Both the position numbers and the translations under genes were made by a program. From positions 62,001 to 126,000 of the forward strand of contig JAPWKG010000004.1 of the NCBI GenBank assembly GCA_028283625.1: a stretch of DNA of 64,000 bases. Reading direction: 5' to 3'. The stretch comes from Acidobacteriaceae bacterium. GTDB taxonomy: Bacteria > Acidobacteriota > Terriglobia > Terriglobales > Acidobacteriaceae. The notes below the pieces were generated by a model. The model was given only the letters and a program-made list of their open reading frames with translations. It was not told the DNA's origin and made no database searches. Shown piece by piece: positions 17,319 to 25,633 of the stretch (position 1 is its first letter; each line of letters opens with the position of its first letter).

Positions 17319-18544
17319 TAGAACTCGCTCCTGAGCGCGACGATAGGATCAAGGTCGGCTGCTTTGCGTGCCGGGTATACGCCGAAGAAGATGCCGACGC
17401 TGGCCGCAACCAGCAGCCCGGCAAAGACGCTCCAGAGAGCGATGCTGGAAGGGAAGTTCAAAAGAACGGTGACCGCTTTGGCGACGCCAACACCGCTCAG
17501 CACGCCGATCGCTCCTCCGATCAGAGCCATGGCCCCGCTTTCAAAGAGGAACTGCTGCAGAATATCCTGTCGCTTGGCTCCGAGGGCTTTGCGGACACCG
17601 ATCTCGCGCGTGCGCTCCGTTACCGAGACGAGCATGATGTTCATGATGACAATGCCGCCGACGACCAGAGAGATAGCGGCGATGGCTACGGCTACAGCTT
17701 CAAAGGAGCCGGAGATCTGCTTCCACAAGCCGACCAGCGTGTCGGAGTTTTCAAGCGTGAAGCTGTCGTCTTCTCCGGGACGATCATGACGCAGGCCGCG
17801 CATGAGCACACGTGCCTCGTCGCTGGCGGCTTCCATTGCACCGGGGCCGTTACCTGCCTTGGCGTAGATGGTGACGGATTTGGCCGTCCCGTAGGTCTTC
17901 TGGTACGCGGTCAGAGGTACGGCAACCCAGTTGTCCTGTGAGACACCAAGGGTTTCTCCCTGCTTGTCGGCCAGTCCGATTACGGTGTACGGCACGCCGT
18001 CGACGCGAATCTCCTTGCCAAGGGGGTCGCCGTCCTTGATCAGGTTTTCCGCGATATCGGAGCCGATGATGGCAACGCGCGCGGCGTGGTCTTCATCGGC
18101 CTGCGTCAGATCCCGGCCTTCCACGATCTCAAGGTTCTGCATGCTGGCCATCAGGGAGGTGTAGCCGCGAATCGTCGTGTCCGTAGAGCTTTGTGTCTTG
18201 TAAACGATCTTGCCGGTGGTGGACTGCAGTGCGCCGACCTGCAGGCAGTGGCTGCACTCCTGCTGGATGGCACGGTACTGCTCCAGCGAAATGACCTTGC
18301 GTTTGGAGTAACGGATGTAGTCCTGATAGCTCGTGGTGAACGCAGGCTGCTTGGAGAGCGTGAACACATCGGCACCGTAGCGATTGATCTTGGTGGCGAC
18401 GTAGATGTTGGCTCCGTTGACCAGTGTGACGACGGCGATCACGGAGGCAACGCCGATCACCACGCCGAGCAGCGTGAGGACGGTGCGGAGCTTATTTGCC
18501 CAGAGCGCCTGCAGCGCCATGCGAAGTGCGTCGCGAAGTTCCAT
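17318..18544 (-). CDS. MacB-like ABC transporter permease, first of pair
   Basis: This 408-residue paralogue of the next gene has the same arrangement: LTLLGVVIGVASVIAVVTLV as the first helix, a periplasmic domain with paired cysteines (QECSHCLQ), and a C-terminal FtsX domain with GIVIMNIMLVSVTERTREIGVRKALGA and VYPARKAADLDPIVALRSE. The periplasmic domain is likely to move in response to ATP hydrolysis, as in MacB mechanotransmission. It heads the two-gene unit; the promoter must lie in the 138 bases shared with the divergent alpha/beta hydrolase gene. Confidence 0.88.
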   Translation of the reverse strand: MELRDALRMALQALWANKLRTVLTLLGVVIGVASVIAVVTLVNGANIYVATKINRYGADVFTLSKQPAFTTSYQDYIRYSKRKVISLEQYRAIQQECSHCLQVGALQSTTGKIVYKTQSSTDTTIRGYTSLMASMQNLEIVEGRDLTQADEDHAARVAIIGSDIAENLIKDGDPLGKEIRVDGVPYTVIGLADKQGETLGVSQDNWVAVPLTAYQKTYGTAKSVTIYAKAGNGPGAMEAASDEARVLMRGLRHDRPGEDDSFTLENSDTLVGLWKQISGSFEAVAVAIAAISLVVGGIVIMNIMLVSVTERTREIGVRKALGAKRQDILQQFLFESGAMALIGGAIGVLSGVGVAKAVTVLLNFPSSIALWSVFAGLLVAASVGIFFGVYPARKAADLDPIVALRSEF

Positions 18545-18682
18545 GGAGTCCGGTTCTCAGTGTATGCCGCAAAGGCTTCGGTTTGAAGGGTTTCCCGAGG
18601 GAGAGCGGCTGAGATGGCCGTCTTCTTTTGATTCGGGCAGGGCTGGCCTACACTGTGGGAAATTCCTTACGAGGTGTGCTCC

Positions 18683-19594
18683 ATGTTTCGCGTGAGATTT
18701 ACGCTCGCTGCCCTGTTGCTGGCTGCCTCCGGGGCCGTTGCCCCCTTGGCGGTATCCGCCCAGATCCCTTCGGCGCTGGTGCCGGAGATGAAGGACCTTC
18801 CTCCGCTGCAAACCGCTGAGGTCTTCGGACGTCACATCGCTTATTACGAAGCCGGGACAGGGCCGACGCTTGTGTTGGTGCACGGGTTTGCCAGCCAGGC
18901 CCGTTTTGACTGGGGGCGCGTTCTCGGTCCGCTTGCGCAGCACCACCACGTTATCGCGCTTGACCAGATTGGTTTCGGTCACTCGGATAAGCCGGTGATT
19001 GACTACCGCGTGCAGACCTTCGTGGACTTTTTGGGCGAGTTCCTGCGCGTGAAGGGAATCACTCGCTTTGATCTTGCCGGAGAATCGCTCGGTGGATGGA
19101 TTGTCACCAACTACACGCTGCAGGCGCTCTCCCCGGAGAATCATGGACCGTACGCTGTGCCGGTTCCCCGAAGACTGATTCTGGAGGATGCCGCGGGGCA
19201 TAAGGCGATCAGCGGAAGGGTGACGGTCGCCGGTTCGCTTGAGGAAGCTCACGGAGTTGCGATTGTCTTTCATGACAAATCGCTGGTGACCGATGCGTTC
19301 GCGCGCCAGACCTGGGAGATGAAGCTGGAGGCCAACGACGGACTTACCGAACAGATGCTGACCAGTAACCCAAAGCTGGCGCAGGAGACGGTGCAGGGAA
19401 AGCTGCAGAACCTCTCGATCCCGACGCTTGTGGTTTGGGGAGAGAAGGATGAGATTGTCCCGGTTGCCGATGGACACGATTACGCCGAAAAAATCCCGCA
19501 CGCTCAGCTCGTTCTGGTACCGGAGTGCGGGCACGCACCGTCGATTGAAAAGCCGCAGGCATTCCTGGACGCGGTTGAGTCGTTTCTGCGGTGA
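18683..19594 (+). CDS. Exported alpha/beta hydrolase
   Basis: ATG 18683 is preferred over GTG 18674 because GAGG sits about 8 bases before it and the signal peptide (MFRVRFTLAALLLAASG...VSAQ) then starts cleanly, giving 303 residues. The mature enzyme has HGFASQARFDW around the oxyanion hole, the nucleophile elbow AGESLGGW, the acid in WGEKDEIVP and the catalytic His in PECGHAPSIE. This is a full Ser-Asp-His triad of the epoxide-hydrolase/esterase type. The function is probably ester or C-C hydrolysis outside the cytoplasm; the substrate is unknown. Confidence 0.88.
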   Translation: MFRVRFTLAALLLAASGAVAPLAVSAQIPSALVPEMKDLPPLQTAEVFGRHIAYYEAGTGPTLVLVHGFASQARFDWGRVLGPLAQHHHVIALDQIGFGHSDKPVIDYRVQTFVDFLGEFLRVKGITRFDLAGESLGGWIVTNYTLQALSPENHGPYAVPVPRRLILEDAAGHKAISGRVTVAGSLEEAHGVAIVFHDKSLVTDAFARQTWEMKLEANDGLTEQMLTSNPKLAQETVQGKLQNLSIPTLVVWGEKDEIVPVADGHDYAEKIPHAQLVLVPECGHAPSIEKPQAFLDAVESFLR

Positions 19595-19656
19595 CGGCAA
19601 AGCTTGAAGGTGCACCTTTATCTATACGCAAAGGGAGATGGAATGTTCCCGTAAAC

Positions 19657-19698
19657 GGAAAAGCAAACGCCCCGCAGAAACGGGGCGTTTGCTTTTCC
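19657..19698. terminator. Bidirectional terminator, hydrolase and beta-propeller genes
   Basis: The 18-base arms at 19657-19674 and 19681-19698 (core AACGCCCCG / CGGGGCGTT) pair perfectly around a CAGAAA loop. A/T-rich flanks fit termination on both strands. Confidence 0.9.
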
Positions 19699-19714
19699 GG
19701 GCGTTCGGGCGTGC

Positions 19715-21610
19715 TTACGGCCGGGCGCCTAGCTGATTGGGCAGGATCGGCGTAGCGACGGGAGTCGCAAGGCCGAGAAATTGCACGATGACACCGTTAT
19801 AGGAGTCTCCCCAGACATTTCCCGAGCCATCGATGGCGGCATTATCGAGCGTATCGCCATCGCTTGAATCCAGAGGCGCAAGAATCCCGGAGGAAGGCGT
19901 GAGCACATTCCCAGAGGAATCAATGGAGACCAAAGCTGTATTGCCGGTGTTTCCGATCCAGGCATTCCCGGCTCCATCAATTGCCAGGGTCAAGGGGCTG
20001 TTTACGGCTGCGGGGGTGACCGTGAATTTCAGAACGCCGCTGTTGTTCAGCATGCCAACGGTATTCGTGCTTTGGTCGGTAAACCATGCGTTGTTGGAAG
20101 CATCGAGCGCAACGGCGTTGATGTAGACCAGGCTGCTGTTGCCGAATCCACTGCCGGAGAGAGTGCTTCCGGTCGAGCTGAGCTCGGTAATGGTGCTATT
20201 GCCGTTTGCGATCCACAGGTTGCTATTGGAATCAATCGCATTCCAGCTTCCCAGTTTCTGTCCGCCGCCGGTAAAGGGGCCACTGAGTAAGGCTCCACTT
20301 GCATTGAGCTTGTAGCTACTGCCCTGCTGGGTGGAGACCCACAAGTTGCCGCCTGTATCAAAGGACAGGCCGTTTGCGCTTGTGGGAGCCGAACTGCTAA
20401 CCGTCAAAGCGTTGCCCTGAGAGTCGAACTCGGAGAGAGATGCGTTCTGCCCGTTCGTGACCCAGACATTCCCACCAGGACCGATGGCGATCAGGTTTCC
20501 TGAATTGAGATTGCTTCCAGTGAAGCCTCCGTTGGAAAGATCTACCCCCTGGGGAGAGAGCTTGAGTAGAGCGGATACGCCGGGGATCCAAACGTTTCCG
20601 GACGCGTCCAGCGCCAGGTTGACGGGGTTCTCCTGTACCGGAGTGGTGCTGTAGGTTACGGCCAGCGAAAAGTCGTTGGGCGCGGAGTTCACACTGGTCA
20701 CGTAAGGCGGCGTGCTGGTTTGCAGGCCGAAGAGCGCGCTAACCGCATTGGCGGGGTAATGCGCGATGTTGATTGCAGCCGTGGCTGTATCTGTGGGAGC
20801 GCTGCCCGTGGAGCCGCTTGCGAGCGCATTGTTGAGCAGAACGGTGCAGGCTTCGGAGGACCATGAGATGGAGTTGATGCACGAGGCAATGATGTCGGCC
20901 AGCAGATTCATCTTGTCTGCTGGGACAGTGCCGTTGCCGTTTGGAGTCTTGCTGAGCGCTGTGCCGGTAGCGATATCAAGAATGTTGGGCACATTGAGAA
21001 ACGCGTTATGCAGCCCGGTGGTTGCCAGCGTTGAGCTGGCCGTGGGGGCGGAGATGTGAGTCGAGTCGGTGGCAAAGCCTGCAAGAGCGTAGGCTGCGGC
21101 GATGGTGGAGACCTCATCCACATAAACGAAGGGGACCTGCGTTGCCAGGGTGCCGCTTGAGGGGCAGATACCGAGCGCGGCCAGCTCTCCGATGCCGGGG
21201 TTTTCTCCTGCTCCGGAGTTGCCTCCCTGTGCGTAGAGGTAGAGGCTCTGTCCGGCGGTGCAGGTGTAGTCGTCTGTGATGGAGAACTGGCCATAAGAGC
21301 CGGACAGTACGTAGGCACCGACGGAGTCCGAGAAGCCGGTTGCAGAGGCTTTCAGCAGAGACTGTGAGGCGTTTGAGGTGGATGCGGCAATGCCTTTTCC
21401 AGCGTAGCTGCTCGTGCCGGCAGCAAACAGGTAAACATGAGCTCCGACGATAGCCTGCTGGCCCCCGTGAAGAATGCCTTTGATCTCTCCGACACTTTGC
21501 GTGTCTGTTGTTGAGATGGCTTGAGAGCCCATACCGCATCCTGCGAGAACCAGAGATGAGAGCAGGCCGGTGATAGTCGCCGCAGCAAAACGAGCGGCAA
21601 GGTTACGCAT
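19715..21610 (-). CDS. Lipoprotein with NHL/Vgb-like beta-propeller repeats
   Basis: I start at ATG 21610 (MRNLAARFAAATI) because AAGGAG lies 7 bases upstream and a lipobox (LVLAGC) follows. The frame upstream to 21844 is non-coding. The 631-residue protein has an N-terminal region with a SpaA-like or Ig-like strand set (IVGAHVYLFAAG) and a Ser/Thr/Ala-rich middle. From about residue 380 on it has at least six repeats of the kind LALDASGNVWIPG, IAIGPGGNVWVTN, AIDGAGNAWIGN and AIDGSGNVWGDS. Those repeats are typical of NHL/virginiamycin-lyase-like propellers. It probably sits in the envelope. No catalytic residues are evident; it may bind polymer or protein. Confidence 0.82.
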   Translation of the reverse strand: MRNLAARFAAATITGLLSSLVLAGCGMGSQAISTTDTQSVGEIKGILHGGQQAIVGAHVYLFAAGTSSYAGKGIAASTSNASQSLLKASATGFSDSVGAYVLSGSYGQFSITDDYTCTAGQSLYLYAQGGNSGAGENPGIGELAALGICPSSGTLATQVPFVYVDEVSTIAAAYALAGFATDSTHISAPTASSTLATTGLHNAFLNVPNILDIATGTALSKTPNGNGTVPADKMNLLADIIASCINSISWSSEACTVLLNNALASGSTGSAPTDTATAAINIAHYPANAVSALFGLQTSTPPYVTSVNSAPNDFSLAVTYSTTPVQENPVNLALDASGNVWIPGVSALLKLSPQGVDLSNGGFTGSNLNSGNLIAIGPGGNVWVTNGQNASLSEFDSQGNALTVSSSAPTSANGLSFDTGGNLWVSTQQGSSYKLNASGALLSGPFTGGGQKLGSWNAIDSNSNLWIANGNSTITELSSTGSTLSGSGFGNSSLVYINAVALDASNNAWFTDQSTNTVGMLNNSGVLKFTVTPAAVNSPLTLAIDGAGNAWIGNTGNTALVSIDSSGNVLTPSSGILAPLDSSDGDTLDNAAIDGSGNVWGDSYNGVIVQFLGLATPVATPILPNQLGARP

Positions 21611-21777
21611 GGTAACTCCTTTGATAACTGCTGAATAAATGCAAGATCTCTGTCCGTATCTTCTCAGGGGAGAGGAAGGATAAGTACGGATGGTTCTGAC
21701 AATCTTGAAAAGCTTTTGTGAAAAAGGTGATGACTGAAGCGACGGGAGATTGTGGGAGAGACGCGGCTGGTGGATGC

Positions 21778-21783
21778 GATAAT
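21778..21783 (+). promoter_or_regulatory. Candidate -10 element of rnpB
   Basis: GATAAT ends 7 bases before the predicted first base of RNase P RNA, the right place for a -10 box. A clear -35 at 16-18 bases is not visible. Confidence 0.45.
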
Positions 21784-21790
21784 AGGACCT

Positions 21791-22238
21791 AGTGCAGGCG
21801 GCCGGGTGATCGCTGCTGCGTGGGGCTCTTGTTCCTTGGAACATTGGCCGTTGCGCAGGGGAGGAAAGTCCGAACTCCGCAGGGCAGTGTGCCGGATAAC
21901 GTCCGGGACGCGAGCGTCAAGGCTCGTGGACGGCCAGTGCAACAGAAAGCAAACCGCCCGGGGTAACCCGGGTAAGGGTGAAAGGGTGGGGTAAGAGCCC
22001 ACCGCGTCCGCAGTAATGCGTACGGCACGGTAAACCCCACACGGAGCAAGACCAAATAGGCAGGGAGATCGAGTGCCACTCTTCAAGGCGCGATCGCGTG
22101 GCGGCCCGTCACGTCCAGGCGAAGAGATGCCGCAAGGCGAGCCGGAACCTGCGGGTAGGTTGCTTGAGCCAGTCAGTAATGGCTGGCCTAGAGGAATGAT
22201 CGCCTAGAACAAAATTCGGCTTACGGGCCGCCTGCACT
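21791..22238 (+). ncRNA. rnpB: RNase P RNA component (type A)
   Basis: The catalytic RNA of ribonuclease P removes tRNA 5' leaders. The ends pair as helix P1: AGTGCAGGCGGCC (21791-21803) with GGCCGCCTGCACT (22226-22238). Conserved-region hallmarks are present in order: GAGGAAAGTCCGAACTCC from 21861, ACAGAAAGCAAACCGCC near 21942, a GGTAAACCCC element near 22030, AGAGGAATGATCGCC near 22190 and ACAAAATTCGGCTTAC ending P4/P2. The length of about 448 bases is normal for a type A RNA with extended peripheral helices. Open frames over it are accidental. Confidence 0.96.
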
Positions 22239-22285
22239 GTTCTTCTTTTGCTGCGAAAACAGAAGCGCGGGGCTAAGCTGAAGAT

Positions 22286-22975
22286 ATGCGAGTCTTTGGC
22301 GCCAGCCTCGTTTTTTTCATTGCCATGAGCTGTTGCGCACAGCAGGCTCCGCGCTCGTTTGAGCTGCGGACGCACCGCATGGATGTGGACGTCGATGGAG
22401 CGCCCCGTGCCTATGGACCGCCCGGCTTTGCCACGCTGGACGTTCTGCGCGATGCGCATCGCGGTGGCCGGCTGGACGGTGAAGTGGTCGGCTACCTGCT
22501 CGATAAGCACGGACACGCGGTGGTGCAGGGGCCGAACGATCCAGCGCCGGGCTTCTATGTTTCCCAGACCACCTTCGAAGATGAGCGCTATGCAGAGCGT
22601 GACCCGCGGCGTTATGTCGATGCCACACGCATCAATTACGTTGTGCTGGGGGACGTGGCGCGTCGCCGAGGGGCACGTATCGGGGATCTGGTCGCGGTGC
22701 ATTCGCAGCGGACGGGGCGCTGCGTGTTCGGTGTTGTTGCGGACTCGGGAAACCCTTCGGGCGATGAGGGTTCGTTGCATCTTATGCAGGAGTTAGGCTA
22801 CCCGTTTCACGATGGCCGTCAGGAATCCATCGAAGAGCCCGATGTAACCGTTCGCTTTTACCCTCATTCAAACCCGCATGGAGTATTCTTTCGCGAGCAG
22901 GGAACGCTCAATAATTTTGCGCGTGCACAGGGATTGCGTTGTGACTTTTCCGGCGCTCCTGCATCGAAGCAGTAG
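22286..22975 (+). CDS. Secreted GH75-like (chitosanase family) protein
   Basis: The 229-residue product starts with a signal peptide (MRVFGASLVFFIAMSCCAQQ). The body resembles the GH75 fungal-type chitosanase family. It has a MDVDVDGAPRAYGP start, FYVSQTTFED, YVDATRINYVVLGD, GDLVAVHSQRTGRCVFGVVAD and a GDEGSLHLMQELG stretch of the kind that carries the acidic catalytic residues. If active it would cut chitosan-like glucosamine polymers, perhaps of fungal walls, in soil. The match is from motif memory and could instead be a non-catalytic relative. It stands alone 48 bases after rnpB. Confidence 0.62.
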   Translation: MRVFGASLVFFIAMSCCAQQAPRSFELRTHRMDVDVDGAPRAYGPPGFATLDVLRDAHRGGRLDGEVVGYLLDKHGHAVVQGPNDPAPGFYVSQTTFEDERYAERDPRRYVDATRINYVVLGDVARRRGARIGDLVAVHSQRTGRCVFGVVADSGNPSGDEGSLHLMQELGYPFHDGRQESIEEPDVTVRFYPHSNPHGVFFREQGTLNNFARAQGLRCDFSGAPASKQ

Positions 22976-23084
22976 AAACAAGGGCTGGTTGTGGCAACGT
23001 CCGCGAGCGGTTGTATGAGGTCGCAAGAACGCACGTTGCGGAGTCTGAATCCAAAACCACTAACGACCAAGGGGAGTACAGCGT

Positions 23085-24131
23085 ATGGAATATCGTCAGC
23101 TTGGGCGATCAGGATTGGTAGTACCGGAGCTTTGCTTTGGCACGGGAACCTTCGGCGGTTCGAATGAGTTTTTCAAGGCATGGGGGGCAACGCAGGACAA
23201 GGAAGCGGCGCACCTGATCGACATCTGCATGGAAGCCGGTTGCAATTTCTTTGACACCGCAGATGGATACTCTTCGGGCGATAGCGAAATCGTGCTTGGC
23301 AAGGCTATTTCGCATCTGAAGCGCGAAGATGTGCTGCTTTCGACGAAGGCCACTTTCCGCCAGGGTCCGGAAGCCAATAACGTTGGTAGCTCGCGTTATC
23401 ACCTGATTGAGTCGTTGAATAAGTCGCTGAAGCGACTGAATACCGACTACGTCGACGTGTATCACATGCATGCGTTCGACGCGATGACGCCGCCGGATGA
23501 GATGCTCTCGACGCTGAACCAGTTTGTGCAGTCGGGCAAGGTGCGCTACATCGCCTGCTCAAACTACTCGGGCTGGCACCTGATGCGTTCGCTGAGTGTG
23601 AGTGAGCGTTATGGCTGGTCGAAGTTTGTCGGCCATCAGGTGTACTACTCGATGGTCGGTCGCGACTACGAGTGGGAGTTGATGCCGCTGGCGCAGGCAG
23701 AAGGCGTGGGCGCGCTCGTATGGTCGCCGCTTGGCTGGGGCCGCCTTACCGGCAAGATTCGCCGTGGGCAGCCGCTGCCGGAGAACAGCCGTCTGCAGAG
23801 CAAGATGGCGCACGACGCAGGTCCGACACCGGATTGGGAACTGGTCTACCGTGTTGTCGATGCCATTGAGGACGTGGCGAAGGAGACCGGAAAGACCGTG
23901 CCGCAGATCGCCCTCAACTGGCTGCTGCGCAAGCCGACGATCTCGACCCTGATCATTGGTGCACGAAACGAAGAGCAGCTGAAGGCCAACCTTGCTTCGA
24001 CCGGATGGAAGCTGACTCCGGAACAGGTGGAGAAGCTCGATACGGCCAGCCGCACGCCGTTGCCCTATCCCTACTGGCACCAGATCCAGTTTGAGGAGCG
24101 TAACCCGTTCCCGGTCAAGCAGTACCTCTAA
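23085..24131 (+). CDS. Aldo/keto reductase
   Basis: This 348-residue NADPH-dependent TIM-barrel oxidoreductase begins MEYRQLGRSGLVVPELCFG as is typical of the AKR superfamily. It has the tetrad: Asp in FFDTADGYSSG, Tyr in the same segment, Lys in LLSTKATF and His in YHMHAFD. NADPH-binding features are IACSNYSGWH, YYSMVGRDYE and IIGARNEEQL near the end. It is most like the YajO/Tas-type group acting on small aldehydes or sugars. It is a single-gene unit with a strong terminator 14 bases after its stop. Confidence 0.92.
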   Translation: MEYRQLGRSGLVVPELCFGTGTFGGSNEFFKAWGATQDKEAAHLIDICMEAGCNFFDTADGYSSGDSEIVLGKAISHLKREDVLLSTKATFRQGPEANNVGSSRYHLIESLNKSLKRLNTDYVDVYHMHAFDAMTPPDEMLSTLNQFVQSGKVRYIACSNYSGWHLMRSLSVSERYGWSKFVGHQVYYSMVGRDYEWELMPLAQAEGVGALVWSPLGWGRLTGKIRRGQPLPENSRLQSKMAHDAGPTPDWELVYRVVDAIEDVAKETGKTVPQIALNWLLRKPTISTLIIGARNEEQLKANLASTGWKLTPEQVEKLDTASRTPLPYPYWHQIQFEERNPFPVKQYL

Positions 24132-24145
24132 ACATCAGGAAGACA

Positions 24146-24187
24146 CAACAGACGAGGCCCGGCAAGTTTGCCGGGCCTCGTCTGTTG
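24146..24187. terminator. Bidirectional terminator, aldo/keto reductase and MFS genes
   Basis: A perfect inverted repeat has 20-base arms at 24146-24165 and 24168-24187 (core GACGAGGCCCGG / CCGGGCCTCGTC). It lies between two converging genes. Confidence 0.85.
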
Positions 24188-24196
24188 CAGGTGCGT

Positions 24197-25444
24197 TTAG
24201 GTGTTGGCGTGATGGAAGTCTTTGCCGTGGTTCTCCGGGCCAAAGAGCATGAGCACGGTAAGCGTTGCAATGACGCACAGCTCAAAGGCAGCCAGCGCCC
24301 AGGAGTAGCCGAGTTGCTTGCGCAGCCAGTTCTGCAACGGCGATACGGGGGAGGAGATCAGTACGCCCAACTGATACACAAAGCCCGGGAAGAGGCCTCG
24401 AATCGCTTGCGGCGAAAGCTCGTTCAGATGCGCGGGGATTACGCCAAAGGCGCCCTGCACGCCTGCCTGCATGATGGTTGAGCCGAGGGTGATGGCCACA
24501 ACGGTAGTGCCGAAGGCCCACCAGTGCATGGAGATCAGGCTAAGGCCAAGCGCGACAAGGATGGCATAACGCCGTCCCAGATTTTGCGAAAGCTGACCGA
24601 TCAGCAGAGCGCCTACGATCGCACCGATGTTATAGAGCACGGGGATGCCAAGCGATGCCTTCATGCCCAGTACGGTTGCGCCGTGCATGAAGGGCAAGGT
24701 CATCAGGAAGTCTGGATACAGGTCCTGCGTGCCGTGCGAGAGCGAGGTCATGGCCGCCATCAGAACCAGGAGATAACAGAAGATTCCCATGTGCTTGAAA
24801 AGAGCACTAAAAATGGTGCCGAGTCCTGGCATGCGTGTCTGCTGCCAGGCTTTTGACTCCGGCGCAAAGGTCGTCATGAGCACGATGAGCAGGGCAAGCA
24901 CGGAGCCCACATAAAACATGGCATGCCAGCCGAACCGTGGTGCAACCGTCTGCATGGCCACGGCCGCGCAGAGATAGCCGAAGGGATAGCCGGCCTGCAT
25001 CATGCCGCTGAGGACGCCGCGCATGCGCGCGGGCGCAGACTCCATGGCGTAGGAGGCTCCTATGCCCCAGTAGCCTCCCATGCCGATGCCATAGAGGCAG
25101 CGGCAGAGGAAGAAGAGCCAGTAGGTCGGGGCGAGACCGGAGCAGATTGTCACGCTGGAGAAGTACAAAACGCAGGCGATTAACGGTCCTTTGCGGCCCA
25201 TCTTGTCGGCGAGTGCGCCGAAGAGCAGTGCGCCTATGGGACGGAAGGCCAGGGTCATGGTCATCGTCCACAAGATGGCAGATTTCTGGACGGAGTAGCG
25301 TGCAGCTAACTCATTGAAGAGGAAGACAACGGCGAAGAAATCGAAGGCATCGAGAATCCAGCCGAGAATTCCGGATGCGACGGCAAAGTGCCAGCCAGGT
25401 GTATCGGGTGCATTCGCAGCACCGGGTGCCGTCTCAATATGCAT
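24197..25444 (-). CDS. MFS transporter, sialate/lactate (SHS)-like
   Basis: ATG 25444 (MHIETAPG) gives 415 residues and 12 membrane helices; the frame above it is not protein-like. The first helix, ILGWILDAFDFFAVVFLF, is the signature of the SHS/NanT/JEN-type carriers. It is followed by the MFS loop GALADKMGRKGPL and CLYGIGMGGYWGIG in helix 4-5. These carriers symport monocarboxylates such as lactate or pyruvate, or sialic acid, with protons. The substrate here is open. It is divergent from the GH13-like gene, with 189 bases between. Confidence 0.83.
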   Translation of the reverse strand: MHIETAPGAANAPDTPGWHFAVASGILGWILDAFDFFAVVFLFNELAARYSVQKSAILWTMTMTLAFRPIGALLFGALADKMGRKGPLIACVLYFSSVTICSGLAPTYWLFFLCRCLYGIGMGGYWGIGASYAMESAPARMRGVLSGMMQAGYPFGYLCAAVAMQTVAPRFGWHAMFYVGSVLALLIVLMTTFAPESKAWQQTRMPGLGTIFSALFKHMGIFCYLLVLMAAMTSLSHGTQDLYPDFLMTLPFMHGATVLGMKASLGIPVLYNIGAIVGALLIGQLSQNLGRRYAILVALGLSLISMHWWAFGTTVVAITLGSTIMQAGVQGAFGVIPAHLNELSPQAIRGLFPGFVYQLGVLISSPVSPLQNWLRKQLGYSWALAAFELCVIATLTVLMLFGPENHGKDFHHANT

Positions 25445-25633
25445 GGCCGAAAGAGTACACGGACGCACATACGATTGTGGAGTGCTCGGCCGTAGCGCTC
25501 TAGGTGCGGGGGAGGCATCCCCGGCGTCCCGGTTCGGCTCAAACATGAGTGGGGAAACTGTGGCACGGCAAGGGGCTGTGCCCGGTCCGCTAGGATAAGA
25601 CAAAGAAAACAGACGCTCAAAGAGACGAGACTC

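Noticed and set aside
21791-22238. Open frames across rnpB on both strands
   Set aside because: The region is fully explained by RNase P RNA; the frames are accidental.
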